A stretch of DNA of 64,000 nt from Xestospongia muta (Eukaryota; Porifera; Demospongiae; Haplosclerida; Petrosiidae). Every line of letters starts with the position of its first letter. Position 1 is the stretch's first letter. Below are positions 12,519-24,440 of this stretch, in pieces. The notes beneath the pieces were generated by a model. The model did no database searches. It was not told where the DNA came from and saw nothing but the letters and a program-made list of their open reading frames with translations. The stretch is from assembly GCA_963693285.1 (NCBI GenBank), contig OY848918.1, forward strand, positions 18,797,484 through 18,861,483. Reading direction: 5' to 3'. The translations under genes and the position numbers were made by a program.

Positions 12519-13490
12519 CAGCCAGCATTCAAGCCTTTATCCCTAATTTGTGGGGCTTTTGGAAGAGGTTTTGAAAAAAAAGAGAACCACCCTTTATAAC
12601 TGATAATACTCTCATTAGCACTACAGTTATGGATCAGTATGTGTTACAATTGGAACTGACTAACCAAGTGAGTGATGATTTGTTGAATTTTGAGTAAACG
12701 ATCATATCTACCTTGTCCATTGAAAATGCAGTTCATATTGTCTGAGAGATAAAGAAATTTAAGAATAAAGAAACCTATTTTGAGAACTTACTTTGACAAA
12801 CATATCATTGCAAAATGGCCAACATGTGTGCAAATAACTTGAATTAAATGGTAAGCTGACAAAAGCCATGTTTATTGCTATTACTAGAAATTATAGAGCT
12901 CTCGGAGGTTGATTTTAACTTTGCAAAATCATGTGCTCAAGGCCTAGGATGTTACTGAAGATTGACATCATGAGAACGAAGATATTGCTGACCATTGAAC
13001 CTTGTTTGATGCAATATTTCATTATTTATTGTGTCTGTACATTATTGTTTAAAATAATGGACAAGTTTGTCTCCAGAGATGTTGCTCATTGGTTGTGGGT
13101 TTTTCTTGAAAAGGAGGAATACCAGTTGCAGTAGTTGGTGTAGCAGTTAATGTCGTAACAATAGCACCTGTAGTCATAGGATATGATAGAAGACAATAGA
13201 AGAGGTAGTTGAAATTGATAATAGAAATTGTAGAAGTAGTAGCATAGCAGTGATAAGTGTTGTCATAAAAAATCATACTTTCTTTATTATCAAAAAGAAA
13301 ACAATTGTGATGACATCCACACACATAGCCATCAAAATCATTATTATTGTAGTTGCTATATGTGCTACAGCAATACTTGTATTTGTACCAAGAAACTGCA
13401 CCACTTGTGAATTAGTGTTCAATAGAAACCATACTGTATTTTGCAGTAAAGAAAAATTAACTAGTGTCTTTGTGTTTTGCATTTAAATTG
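12511..13490 (-). pseudogene. N-terminal and central part of a decayed piggyBac-like transposase (copy B)
   Basis: Minus-strand fragments follow piggyBac order. A block INMAFVSLPFNSSYLHTCWP leads into NRFLYLSDNM and YDRLLKI (about 12680-12880). Then ANESIISYKGWFSF, HKLGIKA, a stop, and MLADAK occur near 12511-12600. The family equivalents are the NRF...MH, DE.M..FKGR and KP..G.K.W...D motifs. Stops and frame changes make it non-coding. It starts about 310 bp downstream of the CARD gene's stop codon. Confidence 0.7.
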
Positions 13491-13798
13491 GTCGGGGTTC
13501 TGTATGGATCTTTCTGTGTATATATGAAAGTTTAGTAAATAATGAAAAAGCATTTATGAGTTAAGGGTTATTACATATTTAATATCCATCAAAAAATGTG
13601 TCACAATACATGAGATATATTAAAAATAAATATATCACATACATGCAGTCATAAAATAAAAACATTTCCAAGAATAGACATTTCAATAACTAATATAACA
13701 ATAACAAAGAAAACATTAACATATTATGATTATCTTATAATATGTAAACTATGTAAAGTGGTTGTTTACTTATAACTTGAAAACTTAAAAACTCCTTT

Positions 13799-16700
13799 TT
13801 AAGATTTCAATGTAGCCAATTCTGAAACAACAAGTAATTAATAAATTTTGTTAGAATTAAAAATTAATGTATAATACCTTTATATTTTGACATTATTATG
13901 TCAGCTAAGTCACGTTGATTTAAACTGTCATCTTTTAAAATATCTAGGAAAGTTGTGAAGGTGCTAGCATTGTGTTTGACATGATCCTTTAGATCATCAA
14001 GAATCTTATCAAGACGATTAGAACTTGTCTCTCTTGTTTCACTGTCCTTAACCTTTTTGTAAATATTCTCAGAAATAATTTCTTTTGAGTACAGTTTCCT
14101 GGCTAGGGCAATAGGATCAATATTTGACTCAACAATAATATCAGTACATTGAACTAATGCCCTTTTACATATTTCACAGTTTAAAGTACCATCTATAGAA
14201 ATGAAGAGACAAAACAGAAGTAGCAGTACTATATCATAGATTATATAGGCATATAGAATGTCATGACTTATTAGCATTTTACTGTTTTGTCTTATAATGT
14301 AATTAACTAGGACATTCAATTAGTTATGACATTCAATTCAGATATGAAATTTGCTATATGACTATATCATACCAAATGAAACACTTTCTAGATGGTATCA
14401 GCAAAATACAATAACAATGATACAAATGGCTCTGGTCATACAAATGCTGAGCTTTAAAATGAATAAGTTAAATATGTGCTTAGCAAGCATACACTCGATT
14501 GAGTAATGAAATGAATTGAAAGATATAGTCAATGAATTAACACCAACAATATATATTTAGAATTCAACATTAAATATAGTACTCCCTATGTTTAATAATT
14601 TTAAATTTATATTATAGAAATACAATCAATAATATTTCTGTAATGCTTTATTACTATATTATAACTAACCCAGTGGTTTTGCACTGCTGACAGAAGACCC
14701 ATCCTGTATCCATGGTAACTGTCGTGAAGGGTTAATGTCTGCTGTTAAACGAGAATCTCTGCAACAAGTAACAATTACTTTATCTTCATTTGGACGACAA
14801 AGATAATCGGGTGGAGGTGGACATATTGAACATAGAAAATGTTCCTGAGGTATAGAGAGAATCGGTTTATACTGGAATTTCATTATGACATCTCCAATGC
14901 ATTTAAGAACAGCTTGTTTGAGAGGTGAACATTTTGTACTGTGGCCAGTGTAATATATCTCCAACCAATAAATCGAGTCAACTAGTAAAACACTTCCACC
15001 AGGACCAATACATGATAATTGAATGGCATTACGAAACTGCTTTGATTCCTCTGGTAATTCATCCAATTGTGATGGTTGATGTAGACTGAATTTAGGTGAA
15101 GCATGTCGCTTGAGGAGACTAACAATCAAAGCAGGAAAGAGACCTTGTGGGATTGGTTTCATATCCCATGTCAAAATAAAAGAATCGAGCTGTTTCAGAA
15201 AAGGACCTCTAACATTCTCCAAATGAGATGTTGTAGGTAGCACAGAAGGTAGAAAATACTTTCCGTCTTGAGGCAAAGGAGCAATGATAAATCTATCACC
15301 CATCAGCTTTAAGAAATCATCCGCTGTAAAATCTTGTGTGAATCCATCTGAAAGGCAGTCGAGCAACTCACGCACAAAAGTACCTTCACATTTAAGTTGG
15401 TGATGAGCATTTGATGGAAGAATAATATTGATTTCTTTTAAGCAATCAACAGCATCAGCAAAAGAAATGCTGATCAATTCTGACAGCTTATTGAACAATG
15501 GCTGTGGGTTGAGAAAAACTACATTAGGTAATACATGTGGAAAATACAAGAAAATTGTCAAATCGTGATAGAACATGAACGCCGCCTCGACATCTCTGTC
15601 ATTCATCTTCAGTGCCAACCCAATATTCAAGCACTCACTCTTGCTGACGACCATTGACTTAGTAGTTTTCTGAAGATCCTGTAACTCTAGCTGAAACAGA
15701 AACCATCGTGCTGGAATTTCTGCTTCGATGTAAGACTGGCATACAATTGTGCGAATAGTACTTGCAATCTTCTTTTCATACTCATCTCTGGCAGTTGCAT
15801 TAACAGGGAATATTATTTGCTTTTCACTTTCCCAATAATTCACACGCACATCGCTAAACTGCTTTAATGTAGACCACAAACGAACATTCTTTTGCTCCAA
15901 AGACTCGCCCACGCATTCCATTACTTTATCAAAAAACGTGCCACAAGAAGGGAAGGCTTAGGATGTGAAAACTTAACATGAATTTTGCGCAAGTCAGGCT
16001 GATCTATGGATGCTAGCGAACGAAAGGAAGACTCAAGTAGCTGTAAATTGGTAATCTGTCGCTCCACTGGTATGCCAATTTGTTGACCTTTGAAGCTAAA
16101 ATAGAATTTAGGTTTGTCATCAAGCTTCTCGTTTAGCTTTTGTGTAAGTATATTGACTGGATTATAACGTAGCAATGAAGGAGCTATGTCCAGGAATGCT
16201 GCTTGTCCACCAGAGTCAATACAGTGTATCCAGTGGGTGTTATTAAGCTCAGGTGACTCACCTACAATAGGTAAGACTTTCACTATCTCATTAGCAACTG
16301 CTGATACAGGTTGAGGAAGTGACTTGAGAGAAGGAACTGAGGTGACTTCATTATATTGTGGTTTATCCATTGATGAAGAAGAATCTTGTGATCCATCATC
16401 ATCAGATGATGACTCACTCTCATCATTATGAAGTGTAATGGATTCAGATGAAGTAGACTGGAGCCCACTTTTTACTGTCTTAGCAAGCATGTCTTTGAAA
16501 GACGATCGCTCTAATTTGCCCCATATTTGGGTGGTGGATGAACTGGATTTAGATTCGATAACAACCTTCCTTATCTCAGGAGCAGTAGTCACAGGAGTAC
16601 TATCATGATTCTCTGGAGGTGGTTTATCTAGCAAAAGGTTCATAACAGATGACTTCCCTGTTCCTGGAGCTCCTGACATTGCCAACATTGAGTATTTTGC

Positions 16701-19700
16701 TGTAATTTTTCCTTCATCAAGAGCTTTATCAAGCAACTTAGAATAATCTGTAGGAAGATGAAAGAAAGAGAACAAAACTTAATAATGAAAAATTTTTGTC
16801 TTTTATTGAAACAAAACAACTTAGTGTTGAAGTATACTACTTGTCATATGAAGCTATTACAATGATGAACTGATATGATAGTATTACCACTAGACATCAC
16901 AAAGATGTTTTGCACTGAATAATGACAACAAATAAACAGATTCTACTAATGACTATTTGAGTGCAAATCAGAATATGTAATACATTGCCAAGCAATTAGC
17001 TGTTCATATACATACCATAGTTCCAAATCTTCATATCTATCAGATATCATGTGACATCTAATTGTCACTGCTATCTTACTCATAACGAAGCCACAGAGAG
17101 TACAATTCTGTATAAAATGCTTGAGGATAAGTTTTGACTTGTGGTAGCTTACATGCTAACATGCTGATAATTATATTGAGATTGGCTATAATTCTAATTC
17201 CAAATGACTATATAATAATATTACTTATATCAAGGGCTGAGGATGACATAAGATGATATTATCTACACTTGTGGTTTGTAATACTGTATAATAGTTTAAA
17301 ATGTATTCTAATAAAGAACCATCATCATTACTATCTTGCATATAATCTACAAGTATGCTTTGTTTGTTATCAAGCTTTAGAGATCAATGACCTTGTTATA
17401 TCAATACTGTACATATGTTACTAATATATGTATCATAATGAAACATCAAAATATGACAATATTAAAAATATACTAAAGATGATGACATTACAAGTATGTA
17501 CAAACATAGTTATCATCTATTTAATTAGCTGGATTGATGAGGCAGTAGTATCATAAGATACTCATACTCATATACTAGTATCACTTACACTATAAGTACA
17601 TGTCTATTGTGATGAACTACATTACCTTTTTTGGCTTCTTCAATCAAATGTAATATAGTAGCTCTGTTAATGTCATCAGGTTTAACTTTGTCTGCAGCTG
17701 ATTTACCTTTATTGTTCTTAATGGTAGCATCAGCTCCATTTGATAAGAGTAATTTGATGCATTCCGTTCTACCCCTAGAGCATGCATCATGTAATGGGGT
17801 GTCACCATACTATATAACGAAATAATATCACATATCATAAACGTTGAAAAATTAATTAAATTTATTGATATATTATAATTACAATAATGTCAGTGTTTAC
17901 TAATAACTCATTTATTAATTTACACAATAATCATACATATATATGAAAACATAAGACATGTCCTCTCAGTCATATTATCATTATATTATGAACACAAAGT
18001 ATCTACTCATTACATCAAGTATATTATAACTATGTATTATTACTGATATTAACTATGTTATCTCCTAGAACATGATGTGTTGTTTACTAATGTTGGATAG
18101 TTATACCTCATAACTGCTTAATGAGGGAGCTTGTTTGGTAAAAAGGGTATGTAAAGAGGACTATATCATTAAAGCAATTAAAATTATCAACTCAATGATA
18201 TTATTATATCTGATATACAGTAAATAACCTAATTAGACTAATTATTGCCTGGTAAATTTCATATCATCAATCTTAGGTCATCACTTAACATATGCTTTTA
18301 CTCTAACTAGCTTCATGTTCACAACTTACACATTACTACAATGATATAATGTGTTCAAATGAAAACATTACATGACAATAGATAATGACATGTGCAGAAA
18401 AGTTATAATATCTATGACAACATTCTTTATACATAATTAAAATCCATTATCAATTATTACATAATGGAGTGTTAACAACAATAAAACTGACAATAAGAGC
18501 ATTTGTGACCAAAAATACAAAAAATAGTATGTAACACATAAACTAATATTTTTAAGCAAATGTTTCCATATTAATTGTGCTTTGGGGCCACCTTGAACAG
18601 GAAGTCATTAAATTTGGTTTATGAGAAGCTCAATGATTGACCTTATGTTACCAAATTCCATTGACTTCTTGTTCAAGATGCACACATAGCAATCATTTCA
18701 ATGCAACCTCTTGTTTGAAATTTGTTTGCATGTTAGGTACAATTTTTATATTTATGGTCACATATTAATATGTCTCAGGTGTATCTTTCACAGTACAAAA
18801 TACAATGCTTATTGATTGTATAACAAGAAGTTTGATATAATAAATCATAGAATCACATATAATATCTGGTTGTGGTAATACTGAGTTAATGATTTTGTGA
18901 GTGATGTACTGTATCATTTATTGTTGTTACTTGCTATTAATATGTTATTATAATAATTAATATAATAAGTAGTTTGAAAGATACACTTCTTATATAAACT
19001 TATTAAAGTCAGTAACACTCATAAAATCCTATTACACAAACCTCTCAATATAAAATGACAAAGCATATTATTCTAAATAATAAACATTATCCTGGTATAT
19101 TAGTTTGTTGTTACTGAAAGTGTGAAACAATTTAGCTTATATAACGGAATAATAGTAATTAAGATACTGACTATAGTTGGTGCTAACGCTATAGTAAATG
19201 TAGACATTTTGTTTATATTGTGATAATATGTAGACTCTTCTAAATTGGAGAGAATTAGGTTCAAGCTAATTATATAGTCACTTGGTCAGTGAAGTTTACC
19301 CTCACATACACAATTATTAGCAAATTAACACTTTACTACAAACTACAATAATTCTTTGTCTATAATATTCGACATCTGCCAACCGATTAAATTGAAAATA
19401 GGAGCACTGCACATTGCAGACACTATGTCATCATATCTTAATAACACCTACTACAATCACTACTTTTGTATCTGTAACTATTTTAAAAGAGAATTGATAT
19501 ATACATAATTATATATATATATATATATAATTTTATATAAGTTGACAAAACCACAAATAACTACATAATTACATGAATTAATAGCAACATTACATACAAA
19601 ATACAGTCATGTATAATAATGACAATATGCTTAATAATGACGACATTTACTTTGTTAATGGCATCCAGTGATGCACCAGACTTTATTAGCACATCAGCTA

Positions 19701-22700
19701 CATCATTGCGGCCTTTGGCAACAGCCCAATGAAGGGGAGTATCATTGTCCTACATAAAGTAGATGTCATTATTTATGATCAATTCATTTTATAATATATA
19801 GCTACAACTAATGGTACATTATAAATGGTAGGTAAAAAGTTCAAATTTTTTAAAATAATGTGTATAGAGAGGTTGATAATTTATGTGATGTCAGCAGTAG
19901 TATTCATGATAACTAGCTATGATATGTTTGGAAATTAAAATGTCACATTATGACACATACATATCTTTTACCTAGAGATTTACAAAGTTGTAGTTTGTTG
20001 AATTTTGTTTGTTATTTGATTTATTCTTGTTAATAATAATAAAATAAAATTTATCAAAACAATGTTATGTTAGTGGAAGCTTGGTTTATAGAAAAATGCG
20101 ACTATGTGTACACAAAAAAAATTTTTACAACACACGATCGCTTGTACTTGATGATAGATCATATTGTGGATAAATTCATATTTTCATGTTTTGTGATTAG
20201 AACAGTAGATAAATGAGAATTGCACAACTTTTATAGCTTTAATACTTATTAATCAAAAGGATATATTCTACAAACCATAACTGTATTCTTGAGGTAATCA
20301 AGGAGTAAGTTGGTACTAACGTGGTAAGACGTTTTATGTAGAAATCATGAACAAATAATATATACTCTCATGATAGCAATATAAAGTACATATCTTATTA
20401 TCAGAGATCACACTTTATATAATGCCCTATTTTGTTGGCTGGTTGTTATTGGCAGCATTTCATTTCTCAGTCAGTTTTAAGTAGGTTCATTTATTATTCA
20501 TAGTATGCATTTGTTGATATATAGTAGCGATAATTATTAAGGAAATTATAATTATTATAAAGACTTTATTGATTAGGGAAGTAAGAACACTCTATTAACA
20601 ACATGTGCCAGCCACCAAACAATGATATTGTCTAGACTTATGACTTAGAGACTCTCATAGTTAGCTTTTATTATCTGATGACAACAATGAAGATAGTACA
20701 GCATACATTACAAACCACTGGTACATCATACTTATAGACTGAGTATAAAAACACTGCCAAGTATTGGAAACTATTACTTAACATAATTATAGAAACTTTG
20801 TAAATTATTTCTTTGTCAACATGGACTCTGTACAAGTTGGATGAGTTACTAGAGTAACTGTTATATAACATTCTAACATTGTACAACAGGACTTGTTGAC
20901 TCCACCCACACAAAAATATACAGCACTTGGAATAACATACTTGACACATAACTTGTGAACACAGACTCTTTATATTCTAAATGTATAATCTAAATGTATA
21001 CTGTACTTGTTTCTGTGAAAATTCATGTATTCTATTCCTTATAATTTATGTTAATTACTTCATATTACTTACAGTTTAAACTTATATTGGAATGTAATAT
21101 CCACAATAACTTTAAAATCATGAATGTTTTAAAGAGTTCTGTTTATATAGTGTTAGAATGATGACAACAAGTTGTTGAATGTATTTATTTATAATATAAT
21201 ATCAATACATATAAAGATCTATTAGACTATAAGTTTGTGATTTCACTAATCTATTATTAAACACATGAAATCAATATATTCATTAACTAGATTAGTGCTG
21301 CTGCGATAATTGATAATATCGATATATTGCGATATAAACAGTCATGATATGATATGATATAAATTACTTTTTATCGATATAAAACACACCTATTTAAATA
21401 GGCTCGTGAGTAGACTCATTCGTAAGTTTTTTTCATTTGTCACTACAAGTGTTCAATCAGAACACCTGTTCAGTACCAATGGCAATGTAATTACTGAAAA
21501 AAGAAACTGTTTAACACCACAACATGCAGACCAGTTAATCTTTCTGTTTGAGATTTGTTGATTTATTACAATATAAAAATTTCAAAATTTATCATGACAT
21601 GTGATATATCATGATATAAATATTCATAATATGTGATATAGATTTTTATTTATCATGGCAGCACTAAACTGGATATTAAAAGTGATGACTCTTTGCTACT
21701 ATCACTCATAAAAACCATTCATTATATATAATACAAAAGGTTTCCATATTTACTGAGTCAACAAGTAATGTGTATTAAATGGGAATTCATTTTTGACCAC
21801 ACTATTTGTTTTTATTAATAAGGTTTCCATTATTCATAAGTCCAATGTTCCACTGTACTGATACTGATAGACTTACATGTACTTAATATGACATTGTCAT
21901 GTTATTTGGTAAAACTACACATGTTGTGCTAAAAATTTTGAAAAACTGTTGTGTATATGTGGTTGCTATGCGGCCATTTTGTACATGATTTTTAACAAAT
22001 TTAGTTACAAAGTATTTTTATGATTTGTCTTTCTGGATACCAAGTATGGTATACATCCAGTACAAAATGTATGCATGCAACCATTCATTTTGAAACTATT
22101 TAGAGGAACATGTGTGATTTACCCAAATTAGGTCACATTTAATATATTCTCTAAATTCCTATGATCGATTTATATTTATAATTTTTGCTATAGTTAGTGA
22201 TTACTATTTTACTTAATTATTACAGTACAGTGTAAAAGAGAGTAGTCTATTGTATAATGTACATTACACAAGAGTTGTAGTCTTCATGTAGATGTTATGT
22301 AACAGACAAAACACAAACATAATAACATTGAAATATAAAGACTTGACAATATCAACCACTAAACATATAAACTAAAACAAGTAACTTGTTTTATAAGATC
22401 CTCATAACTTAACTTTGTACTAAATTATAATCATAATATGAGGTACTAATAAGTTTAAATTACAATATTAAACACTAACCTCATTTTGTGCATGTATATT
22501 GGACTTATGTCTAATTAGCATTTCCGCTATTTCAGCATTAGATGCATGGTGTAATGCTGTTTGACCAATCTGAAAAAGAAGAAAATATACTGTTTATGAG
22601 TGTATAAAACATAAAATTATAATGTTGTTTCTCAAATTAAATGTTTGAATACAACAAAACTAAGGTCACTCTATAAAATAGATCATACATAGCAATCCAA

Positions 22701-24195
22701 ACAACTTGTTGATATAATCATAATCAATGCTTCTGATTAGTATTTAACAAATTATATTTATCAGAGCTTTATCAGCATTCTGGTAGATTGTAAATTTATG
22801 AGGCAGTGAGTGAATAAATGTGTGCATGAAATAAAATATTAAAGTAATTCCAGAAAACACATTTTAAAAATGTCACAGTAAAAGCAAATTCATATAAATG
22901 ATGTCTTCAAAAGATGTGTTATATGATAGATATGAACTGGCTCTGTTAGAATTATTCAGTAACATTGTTATTAGATCAACAAATGTACACATCATGTCAG
23001 TAATATTAACACTTTATTATTATCAGGAGATGATACACAAAAAGGAAACAAACTCCTACACTATTGATTAAAATCACACAAGAAGTTGTGATATTAAATT
23101 TAGATCATCCCATGTATTATAGCTCAACCAACATCTAGCCTCGTACCCAGGCGTTCTAGTCAAGAGTAGAACACCTTCTGACTACTGCTTGCACATGTGC
23201 GTAATTATTGAAACATGTTGACATCATAATTACTATTTTGTTAATTAAATGATGAATCAATGGGCTGGGTTTATAATGATGATTTTCATTCACTACACGA
23301 GTTTAAGCATGGCTAGCTGAGTTTTGTCGATTATGCAGTGGTGTAGTGGAAGCCAAAAGAGCAACAAACTTGTTCAGTGCTGTTGGGATGCAAAACAACT
23401 GGGTTTCTCGAATAACTTCTTTGCTTGATACCATCATTTTGAGAGATCATGGTCTTTCTTTATATATTTGTATTAAGTGCAAACTTCGAATTGTCTCTCT
23501 AGAGAAATCTCTTGCAGACTTAGAGGCATTCAAACAGCTGGTTCCTAGCTTCTTTAGAGCTTACAGTAGACCAGCAGAAAAGTTTCTATCAGTACTACAA
23601 GTAGCCATCATTTAATCTAACATTGAGGTTAAAGGAATATGATGTCATATTTGAGCGAAGATTCCTAGAGTTTACTATTTTCCAAGAAATCTGTGGAAAT
23701 TAAATGCATGCGCAAACAGTAGTTACCAAGCGTTTAGCCTAAGTACGAGGATAAACCAACATCACACTATAATAATGATACAGTGTGTAGTGATGTGATA
23801 ATTATTGGATCTTAGACTTATTTATAAAAACACACTGTATATGAAAAATAGGCTTTACTGTTGAGATATATACTTAAATATTGAAAGCTAGTAACTTACA
23901 CTGTTTGGATGATAATAGTTTACATCAGCACCTTGTTCAATAGTAGATTTGACTTCTTCAATGTTTCCATTAAAAGCTGCCAGGTACAGTTGTTGATTCT
24001 ATTATAAAGACAACATGTATCATGTAGTATTGTGAGTATACAGATCAGCCTTATAACTAAAAGACCATCTTTTAGAAAGATATTCTGTCTACATAATAAC
24101 ACTGATATGTGAGTTTAGTTAGTATCACAGTGATATATAGGGATAATGACATAGAAATAGAAAGATTATAGACTTACCACTATATCCTGAGACAT
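13799..24195 (-). CDS. Ankyrin - Roc-type GTPase - COR - CARD protein
   Basis: The eight-exon model is in phase at every junction: 24195-24178, 23998-23900, 22569-22480, 19749-19651, 17809-17626, 16747-14670, 14192-13878, 13821-13799. It starts MSQDIV and ends ELATLKS, about 968 residues if the frame break at 15936-15930 is bridged. Residues 7-163 are ankyrin repeats (for example TPLHWAVAKGRNDVADVLI and TPLHDACSRGRTECIKLLL). A P-loop, GAPGTGKSS, is at about 189-197. A Ser/Asp-rich insert follows, then switch-II-like DSGGQ at about 341-345. A COR-like region (about 436-855) contains IPARWFLFQLELQ. The last about 105 residues form a CARD-like helical domain. DAPK1 and other ROCO proteins combine ankyrin, Roc and COR with a death-fold domain, so a role in apoptosis or immune signalling is inferred. 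Exons 1-5 lie in introns of 1.3-2.8 kb, one holding a hAT-type element. No kinase domain was seen. Confidence 0.8.
13878..14192 (-). other. CARD-encoding exon
   Basis: The exon joins the COR exon in phase 1 (G plus AT gives Asp). It encodes a helical domain beginning LNCEICKRALVQCTDIIVES, followed by IDPIALARKLYSKEIISE and a terminal FLDILK...LADIIMSKYK helix. The hydrophobic spacing fits CARD; the exact death-fold subclass (CARD or DED) is a judgement by eye. The donor GTATTA leads to a 23-nt final exon. Confidence 0.7.
14670..16747 (-). other. Roc-COR exon with a -1 frame break
   Basis: The exon is open in one frame from 16747 to TAA at 15923-15921, and in the -1 frame from upstream of 15921 to the donor at 14669. 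The Roc half (P-loop, DSGGQ) and the COR half are both conserved and must be joined. The switch falls at T TTT TTG (15936-15930), in the zero frame. One missing T in a homopolymer run, through assembly error or mutation, would give the same picture. Confidence 0.8.
18504..18762. mobile_element. MITE-like element with terminal inverted repeats
   Basis: Ends are TGTGACCAAAAATAC and the inverted GATTTATA-like TATTTATGGTCACA. The related copy is at 1310-1563. It lies inside an intron of the ankyrin-Roc-COR-CARD gene. An internal near-palindrome includes CCTTGAACAGGAAGTCA and TGACTTCTTGTTCAAG. Confidence 0.6.
19508..19529. repeat. Short (AT)n microsatellite
   Basis: An alternating TA run of about 22 bp lies in an intron of the ankyrin gene. 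Confidence 0.8.
21293..21666 (+). mobile_element. Non-autonomous hAT-type element (374 bp) with transposase C-terminal relic
   Basis: The ends are TAGTGCTGCTGCGATAA and its imperfect inverse (TTTATCATGGCAGCACTA). They are flanked by AACTAGAT (21285-21292) and AACTGGAT (21667-21674), an 8-bp target duplication with one mismatch, as expected for hAT. The interior encodes, on the plus strand, FSTNGNVITEKRNCLTPQHA followed by DQLIFL, the C-terminal dimerisation motif of hAT transposases. The element is intronic in the ankyrin-Roc-COR-CARD gene. Its flanks contain ATATCGATAT-type repeats. Confidence 0.8.
21880..22145. repeat. Dispersed repeat also present at about 45700-45960
   Basis: Both copies contain related blocks in the same order: TTGCTATG(C/G)(G/A)GCCATTTT, TGG(A/T)(T/C)A(C/T)C(A/C) near a vertebrate-style unstructured centre, then CCCAAATTA and a CACATTT end. 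No reading frame is conserved, so it is probably a non-autonomous element. Confidence 0.5.
23136..23754 (+). mobile_element. 619-bp DNA transposon, TAGCCTCGTAC family, with captured or relic ORF
   Basis: The ends are TAGCCTCGTACCCAGGCG and an inverted TATCCTCGTACTTAGGCT. They are flanked by a perfect 10-bp direct repeat AACCAACATC (23126-23135 and 23755-23764). The interior holds an 89-codon frame (23346-23615) with YICIKCKLRIVSLEKSLADL, a Cys-X2-Cys segment followed by a probable helix. I do not know its family; it may be part of the parent transposase or a captured gene. The minimal relative at 43854-43905 has the same ends and also a 10-bp duplication. The element lies in intron 2 of the ankyrin gene. 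Confidence 0.8.
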
Positions 24196-24224
24196 TTTGA
24201 AAAGTGTAGGTTCTTAGTTGGTCA

Positions 24225-24440
24225 CTGTTCAGGTGTCTATAGATAATATAGGAAGTAGGTGACATAGATAGTAATAACTATATACTACATTGGAATGAGG
24301 AAACTCTACTAACTTAATCAACTATAACCTAATTATAGTAAGATAGAATATACTGTCTGTCTACTAACTACTACTATATGTAATAGATATACATTCACAC
24401 GATGTATGTACTGTACACTATATGATATCATTGGATACTA
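24225..24440. repeat. Upstream region of the ankyrin gene, duplicated at 26297-26505
   Basis: The stretch just 5' of the ankyrin gene start (AGGTGTCTATAGATAATA, then ACTGTCTGTCTACTAACTAC and TGTATGTACTGTACACTAT) recurs in the same order at 26297-26505. Flanking blocks further out (about 24960-25470 and 26500-26645) are also shared. A promoter-containing segment therefore seems to have been duplicated. No start codon or ankyrin exon follows the second copy. Confidence 0.6.

Noticed and set aside
16283..16468. 61-codon minus-strand ORF inside the Roc exon
   Set aside because: It overlaps the P-loop/DSGGQ frame in another frame and has no signature of its own.
17631..17838. ORFs on both strands over the fifth ankyrin exon
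   Set aside because: They are in the wrong frame. The correct minus-strand frame with splice sites at 17809 and 17626 encodes an ankyrin repeat and splices in phase to both neighbours.
23920..24102. Minus-strand ORF MLLCRQNIFL...
   Set aside because: It crosses the intron-exon boundary at 23998 out of frame; the ankyrin frame over the same bases is the real one.
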